64,000 nucleotides of DNA. It comes from Grifola frondosa (Eukaryota; Basidiomycota; Agaricomycetes; Polyporales; Grifolaceae). Under the pieces are notes generated by a model. The model ran no database searches. It was given only the letters and a program-made list of their open reading frames with translations, and was not told the DNA's origin. The position numbers and the translations under genes were made by a program. Shown piece by piece: positions 12,147-24,010 of this stretch (its first letter is position 1; the number at the start of each line of letters is the position of its first letter). Location: the NCBI GenBank assembly GCA_001683735.1, contig LUGG01000025.1, forward strand, positions 682,001-746,000. Reading direction: 5' to 3'.

Positions 12147-12653
12147 ATGTCTGCTGTCAGTGCCGCAGACTTCCAGGACAAGTGAGTGACTCTTACCGCA
12201 ATCTTTCCTCATCTTATGGATCCTATCATACAGCTTCATGATGATATGTTTTATGTATCGGCAACCTGTCATGGTTCACGTACGATATCCAGTCAATTTT
12301 TCATTCACATTTGTCACAGCTCTTCTAGTGTATGAGTACCTCATCACGTTTGATCGTGAATACCGACTCGTATGGAAGTGCCGATTTTCGGCGGCCACCT
12401 TACTTTTCTTCCTCGCAAGATACCTTTACTTCTATACTACATTCTTACCCTTCCAACGATATATTCATTGCCAACAAGAGTACAGTCTTCATGCTAATCC
12501 TGCAGATTATTTTTGCCTACTCATTATTTCCAGACCTGTTCTGCATTGATTTGGTTGCCCTTAGTTCTGCAGCTGTTCTTCTATTGTCTTGTGCTAGGTG
12601 AGTAGTCATACGATATTCTGATTTCTGACTGTCGATTGATATTCGATGAAGCC
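12147..12653 (+). pseudogene. DUF6533 copy 2, 5' piece (split by element B)
   Basis: Contains the start (MSAVSAADFQ), the VYEYLITFDREYRLVW hallmark and the next helix. One base is missing in the short second exon compared with copy 1, so the frame was probably broken independently of the insertion. The gene stops at GATGAAGCC, where element B begins; TGAAGCC is repeated at 28,439. The rest follows at 28,439-28,690 and 34,463-35,378. Confidence 0.8.
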
Positions 12654-12662
12654 GTAGAGATT

Positions 12663-12712
12663 CAGTTCCCCGGATACATACCAAGTACTAATAGACCTTC
12701 CAGGGATACATC
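12663..12712. repeat. Left terminal inverted repeat of element B
   Basis: CAGTTCCC, GATACAT, CCAAGTACTAATAGACCTT, then GGATACATCC; matches the reverse complement of 28,380-28,429 with a few mismatches. Confidence 0.85.
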
Positions 12713-13170
12713 CTGGACATGTAATACTACACTGCTAAAGTCATATAATATCATCATTAAAGAGATATATCCCTGTGCTTAGGGATACATCCCCAGGCAC
12801 ATAACAGATGCATCCCTCCTCCACAACGGATACATCCCGGTATGAGAGATACATCCCTCGTCCACAACGGATACATCCCCGTCACAGCATGAGATACATG
12901 TCATCCGCATGTCATCCATCTAATCATGTGCCCAAGGAAAAATGTGCATAAGGAGGAGTCGAACCAATACACGCGAGAGCCATGCACCCTGGTTGTGAGA
13001 CGTAACTACCGTTCGACAACATTGTGATATTCGTTGATGAGATGTAAATATAATAATTGTGTTCTATCACAACGCGCTATAACTTGCTTCGCACAAGGAT
13101 ACATCCTCATATGTATCCTTGTGCGAAGAGATGTATCCTCGCGCCTGCGATGTATCCGTGGCCCAAGCCA
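12670..13170. repeat. Left subterminal GGATACATCC array of element B
   Basis: About ten scattered copies of GGATACATCC or its complement GGATGTATCC, irregularly spaced and in both orientations. This arrangement is typical of transposase-binding subterminal repeats in large DNA transposons. No protein-coding gene is present between the TIR and about 13,214. Confidence 0.75.
12943..13026 (-). ncRNA. tRNA-like sequence near the left end of element B
   Basis: Read on the minus strand it has a D-arm-like GTCGAACGGTAGTTACG, an anticodon-loop-like CTCACAA, a strong B-box GGTTCGACTCC, and a T5 run immediately after (12,938-12,942 on the plus strand) that could end Pol III transcription. Acceptor-stem pairing is poor, so it is tRNA-derived or tRNA-mimicking rather than a proven tRNA. 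Confidence 0.35.
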
Positions 13171-13213
13171 GTACTACATAACCTCAAACCCACATCTGGT
13201 ACACTAATCCACT

Positions 13214-16200
13214 TCATGTTCCCCCGTGTGTGACGCCAACAACGCATCCTCCTAGACACCGCTCAGAATCAAAATACGGAACATATGCAACAAGGACATA
13301 CCAACTTGACAGTGCCTTTGAAAGCCGCCATGCTCGGCTCAGCAATCTCGCATAGCGCGCGGCTTGCCTAAGGTTCCCGCTCTAGTCGTCAACGCATCTT
13401 ACACTCTTGCATGAAAGCTTACTTACTTTCGTGCATACACCGCCTCTGCCAGCCGGCCCGATTTCACCCTTGCGGCTGCTTCACCCTTCCAATGCCTTTG
13501 CCACCATCCAAACCACCGCGCCGTTCGCCTCATTTCCTCTTCCACCAGAAGCATTTCTTCCTCCCAGCGAGACTTCAATGCGCTCCGGCGGAACCAGTGC
13601 GCCCGCATAGCTGAGAAGCAATCACACGAAGCTGGACTCCGACAGAAAGGCCGTGTACTCACCATCAGCCAGAAAATTCTTGATCGCTCCCTCCGATTGG
13701 TTCTCTACAAATGAGAAATCTCCCCATATCCAAGACGGCACCTTGCGGCTATCCCCACGCTGCTCCTCCTCCGTGTACATCACAAAGGGCACGACATCCG
13801 TGGTTTTCAGCGCCGGTACCGACCATCATCTTCTGGCATCCCCAGCGCAATCATCGCACGCCGCGCTCGACGGTACGTGTCTGCCGCCCGCCCGACCGCT
13901 TGTTGCTTCCGCCTGATCTTCCGAATGGCCCTGGTGTTCTGTATCTGTCCTGACACATGGCACCGCTGGTGTCTGAACGAAAAGGCCGTAATCAGGTGCG
14001 TGCGTGTGTCGTCCAGGGCGTCATCGGCTTCCTGCTGGCGGAACTTCATCTCCAATGCAGTTGCAGCTCGCAACGAGGGCTGCGCAAGCAATATGCCAGG
14101 GTATGTCGAAGGCAGCTCGATCGCTACGTTGTTCACTTCGTCCCATCCTGCCCCCTTCTTCGTTCGCGACCGACCTCCTTGCCGACTCGACTTCCGCTTG
14201 GGCGCCCTTGACGTTGAGGCTCCCGAAGTCGTGGGGTTTCTACGTCTGCGCGGGGGTCATCGTCGGCCTCGCTGTCGCTGTCGTCCTCATCCGACACGTC
14301 TACGCCTCCATCCGCCACGCGCGAGGGACTGCCATCAATTTACCACCCATCCCTGTTCGCTCTAGCTCCATTGCGGCTTCGTCCACTAAGGGCGCAATAT
14401 ATTGGGTGTGCATCGGCCTCCACACTTCGATTCCTGCCAACAGTCTCGTTCACTTTTCTTCTACCTCAGGGTCATTCTCAGTCACGTCGTCCCTGCTCAG
14501 ATCCGTCAGGAGTGAATGTCTATGACGACTGTCAGCACACCAACGAGCACCAGTTTGATGCACCATGTACTTTAAACTTTCCAACTCTATGCCTTTCTCA
14601 ATCACTCCCATCACGCCGGCACTGTTGCTTCCACTTGCATCCAGGGATTGGTCAAGATGCGTGGTGATGTCCTTCGCAGAGAGCGCTGCGACAACTTAGC
14701 GTCCCGGTCTACCAAAGAATGTGCAACGTACTGTTCTCTTTGCGTGGTTCGTATGGGTTGGGCAAGTCTTTATGGTCTTCCATATTGACCACTTGCTTCT
14801 TCCATGCTGATTCTTCGGCGCGCCATTCCGCTAGCTTCGGGGACGGAATTTTACTTTCAATGTCAGCCAAATGTGCTTCTGCCGTACGCAAGTGATCCAC
14901 AGCGGCTTTATGCTTCTTCCTTAACTCGTTCGCTGCAATTCGTCATTAGTCAGACACTGTGGTATATGCAAGACATGCACCCACCCATACTATGCACCCG
15001 TCTCACATTCATATCGGAATGATAGTCGTTTATCACGTCGTGGCGATGCCCGGACGACATCTCTCGCGTGCGACCTCCTAGTGCGTTCAAAGATGCCCAA
15101 ATGCGTTCGGGTGCCTCCCCGTCGGTCATCCCCACCCCGGCAGCCAGTGATATGAGAATTTATAACGACATTCAGGCCGATGCGCTGGTAGATGGAATTT
15201 GCCCACGCGGCGATTGTCCAAGGAAAGTATGTTATTCTAATGGTTGTTAGGTCCGTGACATGTTCGCGCATCCACCGGAGGCGTGCCAGGAGATTGATTC
15301 GGTATTGGCAATTGATATCATAACCAGATACATGGCACCATAGCCCCATGTACCGCTGTAATCCAGACAGCATGGCAAAATCCACATTCGCAAACCTAGT
15401 CGCCGATCAGATGGCTGTTCTCAATGACACAATTTTGGCATACCTCTCGCCCTTCTGGAGGTCCACGCCACCACAAGGTAAGACGAACATATGCCTACCA
15501 CATGACAGACCACAGTACCTGACACTTTTGCCCAATACCCACCGTAGCCCATCGCTCCAAACTTGTGGCAAGTACTCGGCTGTAAACATCCGCATGTTAG
15601 TCAAGATCTCCCCACGCAGCGCTCGAACATCATACCTCACGCTCCATCGGGCCCAAATGCTTCTGGAATCGCTCAAAGTCGTCTTCATTTGCGAAGTAGC
15701 CTGCGCCAAGCGACAGTGGGAAATCGTTCGGATCCGTAGGCTTCATCTTCTGATTTTGGTGGAAGTTACCATCCACCGTGTGAAATAGCGCATCGAGATA
15801 TCTGTTGCACAGGCTTAGCAGCCATTGCAGGGCAATTGCGCTGTGCTTACTGTAATTCCGGCGAGCGCTGCTGCCAATGTGGATCCATATTGATACCTGG
15901 CTGAGGACACGCCGGGCATGATACCGCGAGCGAACCCGGAGCCAAGTTGCGTGTCGGCTCCACACCTGCTCTCTTGGCCGCCCGTAAAAAGCTAAATTCC
16001 CGAGTCGCTGTCAGGAACTCTCGGTATCGATCCTGTGGCAGCTTCATGAGTGAACAGGGCAGAAGCGCGACAGAATTTAAGGACGTACCGCCACCTCATC
16101 TGGACATACATTGTCCGTCAACCGCCGCAGGAATGTATAATAGTCGTGCACGCTCATCTGGGCCTGCAGAGACAACAGATGGAAGTTCCCCAAACAGTTG

Positions 16201-16963
16201 ATGGTAAAAGCCGTGCGCGGACAAGTCCATGAAGCCGGCCAAAGTCCAAACCCGATGAGCTGCAGCGGGTCCGCGTCCGGCATGCTGTTGGACTCACTGG
16301 GGCATGCACAAAATCGTACATTGAAGGTGTGAATGCCGCGTTCATGAACGATGGTCATGACACGAGTTGATGTGGCGATTGGACACGGCTCCCCCCATGT
16401 CCTAAATTCAAATGCAAGCCCAGCTCACCGAGGGATACGCGTTCCCAAAATAACTCGTCGAAACTCCACTTCTCCACGCGGTGAAACGGGTTAGATCGAT
16501 GAGATTGCTTCATGCACTCCGCACACAGTAAGCCGCCAGAGTAACAATCCAAGCATCGATGAAGGTTGACTTGGCTTGCCGTCGTCCTGGTGCTCGATGG
16601 GCATCGGCCGCATGTCAGCGTTCCCGGAGGCGACTCTCGTGCAATCCACGACGATAGGGCTTTGGAGGCCCATTCGTCGATGAATTGTGACATCCGCACG
16701 GATGGAGGCTGACGGAGAATGTCAGCTCCATTTCTCATGAATTTTTTTCTGGTAAGGAAGCTCGTGCTTACAATCGTGTTGTTCACCCGAGATTTCTTGT
16801 CAGCCTTCACGCCAAGCTTCTTCTGCTCTGGCATGCTGGACGCTCCGGTACCCGAGGATATTCCAGTTGATGAACCCACAGGAATCTTTGCCGCGGGGTG
16901 TTTCTTCAGACTGGCGAATGCATCCCACTTTGCCTCGAGAGTGCCACTGGCCGAGCTGGGCAC
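13214..16963 (-). CDS. KDZ transposase of element B
   Basis: Multi-exon minus-strand gene. The N-terminal region reads SGTLEAKWDAFASLKKHP. A CxC2-type cysteine cluster follows (CGRC...CLDCYSGGLLCAECMKQSH, then NPFHRVEKW). Next are INCLGNFHLLSLQAQ, an RYREFLTATREF exon, VSCPACPQPGIN, YLDALFHTVDGNF, DLQKGERYANM, SGYDINCQY, and a GEAPERIWASLNAL block holding the probable catalytic Glu. Coiled-coil and C-terminal exons follow, ending about 13,214. This order is that of KDZ transposases (Kyakuja-Dileera-Zisupton; RNase H fold). One base is missing in a C4 run at 15,133-15,138, between KFSYHWLPG and VGMTDGEAPER, so this copy is out of frame there unless that is a sequencing slip. The start codon was not fixed; the reading frame is open to about 16,975. 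Confidence 0.85.
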
Positions 16964-16999
16964 TTTCGCTCAAAACCAGCATTAAGTGTGAAGCGTGCG

Positions 17000-17870
17000 C
17001 TCCCCTTGGGGTGGTTCATGGCTCGTGGACCCAGCAAACGGGGTTGAGGGAGGGGGGGGGGCCAGTAACTGTGGTTATGATGGGCACCTGCAAAATTCTC
17101 CACCGGGGCCTCGATCGGGTGCGCACGGTTGGGCTGGTCCCCATGGCGTAGGGGATCAGTATCGTTCAATCGGACTTGGTATGATATGCTTTGGCTAGGT
17201 TGCAGACATGATATCGAATGAATACGGAGGAAGCTACTATGCCTGCATACACTCCCATCATCCAGAGAACACGTGAATGCCTTCCTCGGGGTGTAAATCC
17301 AACCACAGCGCGACCGCCGGCACAGTGCAGAGGGCAAATATCTATGGATTCCCTCTAATTTCTCCCGCAGTCAATGCACTGAATAACAGACCACTTTACA
17401 ATGCCTGCACGCCTGTGTTTTGCCATCCGCACGAGTCAATCCGGTTCGGGAGGGCTGCACAGCTACTCACTGGCACTACCAGGCCCACATGCCGTCTCCA
17501 TGCATAGTCGGAGCGTCCCATATTGGCCAGCATGCAATGCGCGCGCACCCAAAGTGGCGCACACACCCCATGGCCAATGGGCCAAACGCCAGTCCAGACA
17601 GCTTGCAGCACTGTGCGACCAGCCGTCAGCGAGTGCAAGTCATGGACAATCGTTCGCTCACCAAATGGCTCCAAGTCCCCCTACCCACCAATAGTGCCTG
17701 CCAGTTACCCAAAGTCGCCAACGTGGTATCTGCGCGCAATGAATGCGTGCAAGCCCACTCCCCCGGAGTCCCACGCCATGAAGACGCAGAACCTCCACAT
17801 GGGTCCAAGTCAGAGGCCTTGCGCGCAGTTACAAATATCACTGAAGGAACTCACTGCCAATCCCAGGACA
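17000..17870. other. GC-rich spacer inside element B, no supported gene
   Basis: Contains a G10 run near 17,055 and only overlapping open frames of biased composition with no recognisable motif. Some may be 5' exon or promoter of the KDZ gene. I see nothing that can be annotated with confidence. Confidence 0.3.
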
Positions 17871-17879
17871 CCGAAGATA

Positions 17880-18520
17880 CACCCTTGGGTCCCAAGCACG
17901 ATGAACGCGCCTGGAGCCATGGGGAATGTTACCCGTCTGCAGTCTGAGCATGATGAACGCGCTCAAGACGAGACGTGGCACAGAGTCCATGTCCGTGATG
18001 AATCGAGGTGCAAAGAGGGAGAACGTCAGGCGGGGCAGAGCAAGCAAGCGTCAGGCGGGGCAGAGCAAGCAAGCGGTGAGAAGAAGCTAAGTAGACGCGC
18101 CCAAGTAGGCCCAAGTAAGACCTAGTAAGACGCGCCCAAATAAGACGCTACAGGCTAAGTCACCAAGCGCCGTGGCTGGTCTGAGTTGTCAGTGTTTGGC
18201 TGCTGTGGCGGGTGGCGCTGGTCGATGTGGGTCACATGAGGGCAGTATATTTGTGGCAGAGGGGCCGTGAATATTTGGCGCCTGGCGGCAGATGGCTGTG
18301 TTTGGCAGCGCTTGATGTGGCTCATATTTGTCAATGTTTGATGGTGATATTTGTGGCGGGGTGGCTGTTGCCTGGGGCTGACACTATTTGGCGCATTGTG
18401 GCTGACTTTGGCTATTGTGGCGGCCACTATTTGTGGTGGGGTGGCTGTTGCCTGGTGGCTGACACTATTTGGCGCGTTGTGGCTGACTTTGGGTGTGGCG
18501 GCATGTCGCTCACGCTGGCC
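17880..18520. repeat. Left composite array: GATGAACGC motif then TTTGTGGCGG motif
   Basis: The outer part (17,880-18,000) repeats a CA(C/T)GATGAACGC unit. A duplicated GGCGGGGCAGAGCAAGCAAG pair lies at 18,030-18,075. The inner part (18,190-18,510) is a T/G-rich run built on TATTTGTGGCGGGGTGGCTG. The same two motifs, complemented and in mirror order, occur at 22,800-23,720. Confidence 0.6.
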
Positions 18521-18869
18521 AGATCGCCCACGTGGTGACCTTTATTTGCTTCCGTGTATTTGGGTGCTTGCCCTAATAGAGGCGTGCGACTGACATCCTC
18601 GTTGCCAGCTCTCCCCACTCTGCTGCTTATTCAACCCTCATCCCTCCGTGAACGCTCTGTGATCTGCCTTCGTGGCACGTCGCATTGCTCTCATTGTCTC
18701 AGGTGGTAGTCACGTCTGCATGACGGCGACTCCCCAGGGCCCATACTACAACTTCGATCCCAGCTGTGCTACCTGTCCTCGCCCTTTCCCCCCTTGTCTG
18801 CGTCTCTCTCATCCAGTGCCCATTCGTTCACGCCATTTCACCACCTGGTTCTATCACGCGTGCGTCGTG

Positions 18870-19090
18870 TGCGTAATCGTCATCGCTCCTAGCGCAGGTG
18901 AGTGTCAGTACTCCTCCGTGATGCGCTCACCTTTCTGATCCCCTTCATGTGCGTCCTCGTCATCGCTCCTAGCCCAGGTGAGTGTCAGTACTCGAGTGTC
19001 AGTACTTCTTCATGATGTGCACACCTATCTGACCCCCTCCGTGTGCGTCCTCGTCATACCTCCTAGCCCAGGTGAGTCTTGGTGCCCCTT
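18870..19090 (+). repeat. Three tandem copies of a splice-donor-bearing unit
   Basis: A unit of about 65-90 bp containing GTCATCGCTCCTAGC then CAGGTGAGT is repeated three times (about 18,880; 18,960; 19,050), just before the next open frame. Each copy offers a CAG/GTGAGT donor. It may be a duplicated leader exon of the gene at 19,132. Positions 18,520-18,870 hold no clear gene. Confidence 0.55.
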
Positions 19091-19131
19091 CGTCATGCGC
19101 CCAGCTTTCTGACCCCTTGGGCGCGATAGAT

Positions 19132-21762
19132 ATGCCATTAGAGGATTCCCCGCGCATTCTTGATGGCAAGGGGGCGATATTGGCCGCAGCAAAGCAGCAG
19201 CGGCCAGTCGAGAAATTGAAGGCCTCCGATTGTAGATGTCTCGCTGAGTTGTCGGATAAGTGGTGGATCTCTTCTCCCAATATGACCTTTGTGCCCGAAG
19301 TCCCCGTTCACCATGCTGACCAGGTCTTTCGGATGGGGGCCGATGGCATGTACGGCGCCTTCGAACTGTTTAAATGGCCGCAGGTCTACGATGAGCGATA
19401 TCCTCACGGTATGGCGTCGCCGGGCAATCCAGATCTCCTTCGCAATCTCCAAATAGTCAGCTTTCCCATCGAAGACGAAGTGGATGTCCTACCGGTGTTC
19501 GCAGATCCGGACGTAGCATGGTGGCACTTTTCGAATCAGGATTTCAAGCCGGCCTTGGACATTCCTGGGGCGCAGGTCGGCCATCTGCAACCGAAGGCCC
19601 TACAGTGTCTCCGCGAGGCCGTCAGAGAAGTCAGCAAGCAGGTGCAACAATGTGTGCGAAGACACCTGGACCCTTCTCCAGACGATCCCCCTCCTCGGGT
19701 GCAATATTTGGAGGATCGCGTCCGATTCATCTGGCGGCAGACGAAACGGCTCCAGTCCGCAGTGGTACACCTTGAGGAGATCCCGATGAGCATGTTCGAC
19801 ATCGCGCAGTGGTTCCGTGAAGTCCAGAGGTTACTTCTGGAGATACGCGGGTGGCTCATTTACATCGACGTTTTGATGCCTCGCATAATCGCCCCCGGCT
19901 TCCACGATGAACGGCATGTGCTCCCTGTCCGAGGGGCTTTTACCGGTCGTCTCAGTGTTGCAGAGACTCTCTTCCGGTGCGGAGTCCCTGTATGGTGGGT
20001 GCGCCCAGCATATACCCTCACTACCTCCACTGTCATCCTACGAGTTCGTGAGGTCATCCCAGCATCCGTTCATTTCAACCCCAAGTTCGAAATGAAGCAC
20101 GGAAAGTACTCACAGGAAGCGCCTACTTGGCTCGAGGCCAGGATGTTCGACGACCTCTCTGAAAGTATCGTCGGACAGTTGCGCCGGTTCAGCTTGAGCA
20201 GCCGACCTACATTGCGCAAGGTCGCCGCTGTATGGGAGGCCCCAGCGGAACCGAACGAGTCAGTGGCAGAGGAGGGTTGCAGCGCAAACGCACCGTGTGA
20301 CGACGAACTCGCGGCCGATTTTTCGCATAGTGCAGGATTTGAGCGACGAACGGTCGGTGAGACGCGCGAGCGGGAAGCCACCCCTAAAGCGCCGGCTCTA
20401 TCTGCCGCCGCCCAAGGTGAGCCCCTTTTTTTTTCTGGAGGCGTCGCGGGCTAGAACTTTGGGTTAAGGGTCATGTGATGCGAACGCCCTGTCCGGTGCG
20501 ACGAAGAGTGAGTCGTGTAGGATTGATTCTGCTTCTATGTAGTGTCTCAATTGTGCTTTCAGAATCTTGCAAAAAGCGGCGCAAGCACAATTCCGAGGCG
20601 GGCGGGGGCCATGCTTCTCATTCGACTAGCACCACTCCCATCTCAGCACTTCGGCCAGCATTCGCCGTGCCTGCATTAGGCCTTGGCTTGGAACCTGCTC
20701 AGCCAGCGCCACCTCAATGGGTTCCTCGAGTATGTGACGGATGGACCGCAGCCCTGAAGAGTTTGACGAATTTGCGAAGGCGGACCGCTCTCGCTCTCAT
20801 CTGTATTCCCTCCCACCGACCCATATTTTCTTCCCTCACGGCCCTCTTATAGGCGAGCGATTCCATAATTGGCTGCGTATCCGGATGTACTGTTTGACAC
20901 AAGCAGTCAATCCGCCTCCGACCGGCAGGGTCTTGATGACCACACTCCAATGGCGAATCGCGCTGGAAGGCAAATATTATGCAATCCCATACCGTCCCTC
21001 TGTTGTCAGGCTGGCATCTACACCCGAGGACATCGCTCAGCTGCCCCAAGGCTGCTCGCGGAGCCAAGCAAGCAGAAGCACACGCTGGAACCTGAAGATG
21101 CTGGGGTGGAAGCACCTGTCAAATGCGAGGAGAAGCGGAGGTATCGCCGCATCGTTGATCGCATCGATATCAGTGTGCGGTTCGGGGTGCACGCCCACTT
21201 CGCGCCGTATCAGGCGGAGTTAACGGTGCCAAGTTGGGGCACGTTCTGCGTGACTCGCGCGACGGCCGACAAGGACTCGGTGCTGTGGGCAGAGGTGATA
21301 TGGGAGGTTGCGCTTATGAACTTTCGGTTAGAGTTGTTGGATGTCGATCGGGATCTCCTCCCTGCGTTGTACGCCTTGGAGGACAGCTCCACCGCTGCCG
21401 CTCGTCAACATGAGCTGCTTGAAATATGGGGGATGGAGGGCTTTTTGCGTCCCATGTGGATGCAAACAGACGATATGGACGATCTGAGCGCAGCCGATTG
21501 GGAGGTGCGTCGACAGGCCTTTGTGCGCTGGGCGCGTGCGATGGTGCAATGGCCAGGGGTCGAGCTTCAATGGGACGCGAACGTACTCTGTGATCGCCGC
21601 GAGTACGACGGGTTTGAGCAGCAGGTCATTGCGGTATATTGTCGCACGTTCTATGCGGCTCGTTCGCGTCTGCCCACTGTGCCGTTAGCACGCCCTCCCT
21701 CTCTGTATCGGCACCTCCAAGCCACCACATGTCCAACGGATGAGTATCTGGGTGCGGATTGA
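19132..21762 (+). pseudogene. Element B cargo gene 1, large unknown protein, frameshifted
   Basis: The first exon runs from about 19,132 (MPLEDSPRILDG) to a donor at 20,418, with PVHHADQVFRMGADGMYGAF, HLQPKALQCLREAVREV and VLPVRGAFTGRLSV...VPVWWVRP. A second exon begins about 20,563 (ESCKKRRKHN). The continuation changes frame near 20,740 (before DRSPEEFDEF, LPPTHIFFPHGP) and again near 21,055 (before AEPSKQKHTLEPED), then stays open to the stop at 21,762. The protein resembles a family I have seen repeatedly in Agaricomycetes and cannot name; no catalytic motif is visible. Two single-base shifts make this copy a pseudogene unless the sequence has errors. The mosaic of frames fits a once intact protein of roughly 800 residues. 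Confidence 0.55.
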
Positions 21763-22015
21763 TAGTTCTATGACACGTAGAGACTTGTGAGCGGGCTCGT
21801 TTTTTTTTTGTGTATTTATGCTACATGCAATCAGTTCTGGTGTGTCGATTCTGATATATGGCGTGGTTGAGCCAGCGGAGACTGCTAAGATCATGTCCGA
21901 CCGAAATTCAGACGACCAAGTAAGACGACTCATCCGACTGAAATTCAGACGGCGCGGGGGCGCTTACACGCTGGCACACTCTCACACGCTGGCACACTCC
22001 AAAAGTCGTGTTCAT

Positions 22016-22740
22016 ATGGAGGAAGAGGCTCGAAGGCTTAAAGCTGCCAGGAATCGACGGTACTACATGAAAAAAAAGTGAGTCATGGGTTAGCTCTAAC
22101 CATCCTCATGCATCTAAGTTTCTTAGGGACAGGTTGCGTGGGACGCACGACGGGCAGGTATCGCCCTCTGACACTGTAGACGTTAGTGCGTCATCCGTAC
22201 CCAATGTGCCATCATCTTCCTCCTGCGCCTCGCCGTCGCGGGATAATGGAGTTACGCTTGCGTGGTGTGTGGGGCATGCCGCCATTGCGAGAATTCTTCG
22301 CTGACATTTCTATCGGCAGACTTATGCCTACGCCGCCCATCCCGTTACGATCATCACATTTGCAGCCCGCATGCGTCTTTCTTCCGCAAGAAATTGGATG
22401 GCTGGATGCTTTGCTGTTGTCTTGGGGCTATTACGATGATCCCAAGGTGTTCGTGCAACACTTCGAGCAAGACTATGAACAAGTTCGCGGCCACCCTGCA
22501 GCAAGAGCAACGTGGGTTCAGGGCAAAGTTGCTTGGTTGGCACAAGGGGACCTCATTTTGGACACCATTGAGAATTTTCTTGCGGGCGGCGGGTGTACAG
22601 CATGGGGCATTGACGGTGTGCCTCGAATTTGGGCGGGACTAACTCAAGTTGTGTTCAAGGTCCAATGGGTGATGACAGCGGCGGAGGTGCGACTTGGCGC
22701 GATGCAGGCTGGTTTACCTTTGCCATTGGGTGGGGCTTGA
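22016..22740 (+). CDS. Element B cargo gene 2, small unknown protein
   Basis: Exon 1 (22,016 to about 22,079) encodes MEEEARRLKAARNRRYYMKK, a very basic helical start. A 48-bp intron ends at CTTAG, after which RDRLRGTHDGQVSPSD follows in frame. The longer C-terminal frame (GWLDALLLSWGYYDD, FEQDYEQVRGHPAARATW, WGIDGVPRIWAGLTQVV) is in another frame, so a further intron or a frameshift lies near 22,260-22,330. No known domain recognised. It follows cargo gene 1 in the same orientation and lies inside the two mirror-image arrays. The 3' end at 22,740 is 60 bp before the right array. Confidence 0.4.
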
Positions 22741-22799
22741 TGCATGTACAATTGCTATGTATATTGATATGGTATTGCCCCCTACGCAACGCAAATGGG

Positions 22800-23720
22800 T
22801 CAGTCTTCAGAGCGCCACACTACCGACAGCCACAATCCCGCCACCGCCACAATAAACACTCCGACAAACAAAGTCAACTCACGCCAGCCACATACCTGCC
22901 ACAATAACCCAAACAATAACCAAACACCCGCCACAATAACCAAATACCCTCCACAGAACACTACATAGCCAAATACTTCAGCCACCAGCAATGTCTGCCG
23001 CTCATTGTACTGGCTCCTGCGCCTCATTATACTGCTGCTGCTGCTCCCTCTCTGCTCTTGCTGCTGACTCCGCCTTCTGCTCTCTGCTCCTGCTCCAGAC
23101 TCCGCCTCCTCCTGTGGCCTTGGGTTTGTGTCCACTTGGCTAACGTCCAATCTGGTGCCCGGTCTCCGGTCTGCGAGTTTTGAGCGTGTTCATCACGTTC
23201 AGACTATTCGCAACGTCCCAAGGGGCCCAGGTGCGTTCATCGCGCTTGGAAGCCAAGGGATATCGTGGCAATGCCAGGGATAGCAACGGCGGGTACGCCG
23301 TACATCGTGCTTCCTCCTTGCGTCTCGCGCTAACGTGATTCACATCGATTCTGGTTCCAGGTGAGAGTCTTGAGCGTGTTCATCACGTTCAGACCGCAAT
23401 ATCCCAATGGCCCAAGTGCGTTCATCATGCTTGGAACCACAAGGGATACCGAGGCTACCCACGGGCATTGGTGGAAAGTACGCCGTACATCGTGCTCCCT
23501 CCTTACCGGTCGTGCTAACTTGGCTCACGTCGATTGTCGTCCCAGATATGTGAGTCAATAATGTGTGCTGAACGACCACAGGCTAGACTTGCATCCTCCA
23601 CCCAGTCTCCACCGAGTCACGTCGAGCGCGTCCATCACGTTCAGGCGGGTGACGCCGTAAAGGTCCCAATCGCGTCCATCGTGTTTGAGGCTTAAGGCGG
23701 CGTGTTAGCAGTGCCATAAT
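22800..23720. repeat. Right composite array, mirror image of the left array
   Basis: The inner part (22,810-22,980) is C/A-rich with CCGCCACAATAACC repeats, the complement of the TTTGTGGCGG run at 18.2-18.5 kb. The outer part (23,160-23,720) holds three tandem units of about 185-240 bp, each with GTTCATCACGTTCAG, a GCGTTCATC motif and, in the first two, TACGCCGTACATCGTGCT. Read on the minus strand these give the GATGAACGC motif of the left array. Minus-strand open frames here are repeat-driven and not called as genes. Confidence 0.6.
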
Positions 23721-24010
23721 TCTTATGTTAATAAAGTGCATCGTGCTGGAGGGATTGTAGATTATATCAATACCGTTCGACACACTGCCTTCCTGGCGCT
23801 TTGCATCCATTGGCAATACTTGTGCTTTAGATAGTGCGCACTGTCCCTGGGGGCATCGTCAGACTACGTGGAGTTGCGGCCCCCATGCATTGAGGCCGAT
23901 CCCTGCCGATACCTTTTACCAGTCAGTTAGGTACGGCCAGATGCCCTGAATTTAACGCGCCGAGCATACGGCGCCCCCCATTCGAACCGCTCGAAAAAGT
24001 CAGAACAAGG

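Noticed and set aside
13653..14667. Plus-strand open frames opposite the KDZ gene
   Set aside because: They are shadows of the high-GC KDZ coding exons; the minus-strand reading matches the family and the plus reading does not.
19132..20454. Retroviral or LTR-element Gag in the large cargo ORF
   Set aside because: No zinc knuckle, no adjacent protease, reverse transcriptase or integrase motifs and no LTRs.
21800..21812. Poly-T run as a retroposon tail after cargo gene 1
   Set aside because: It is only 11 bases, no target duplication was seen around it, and similar T-runs occur at many 3' ends here.
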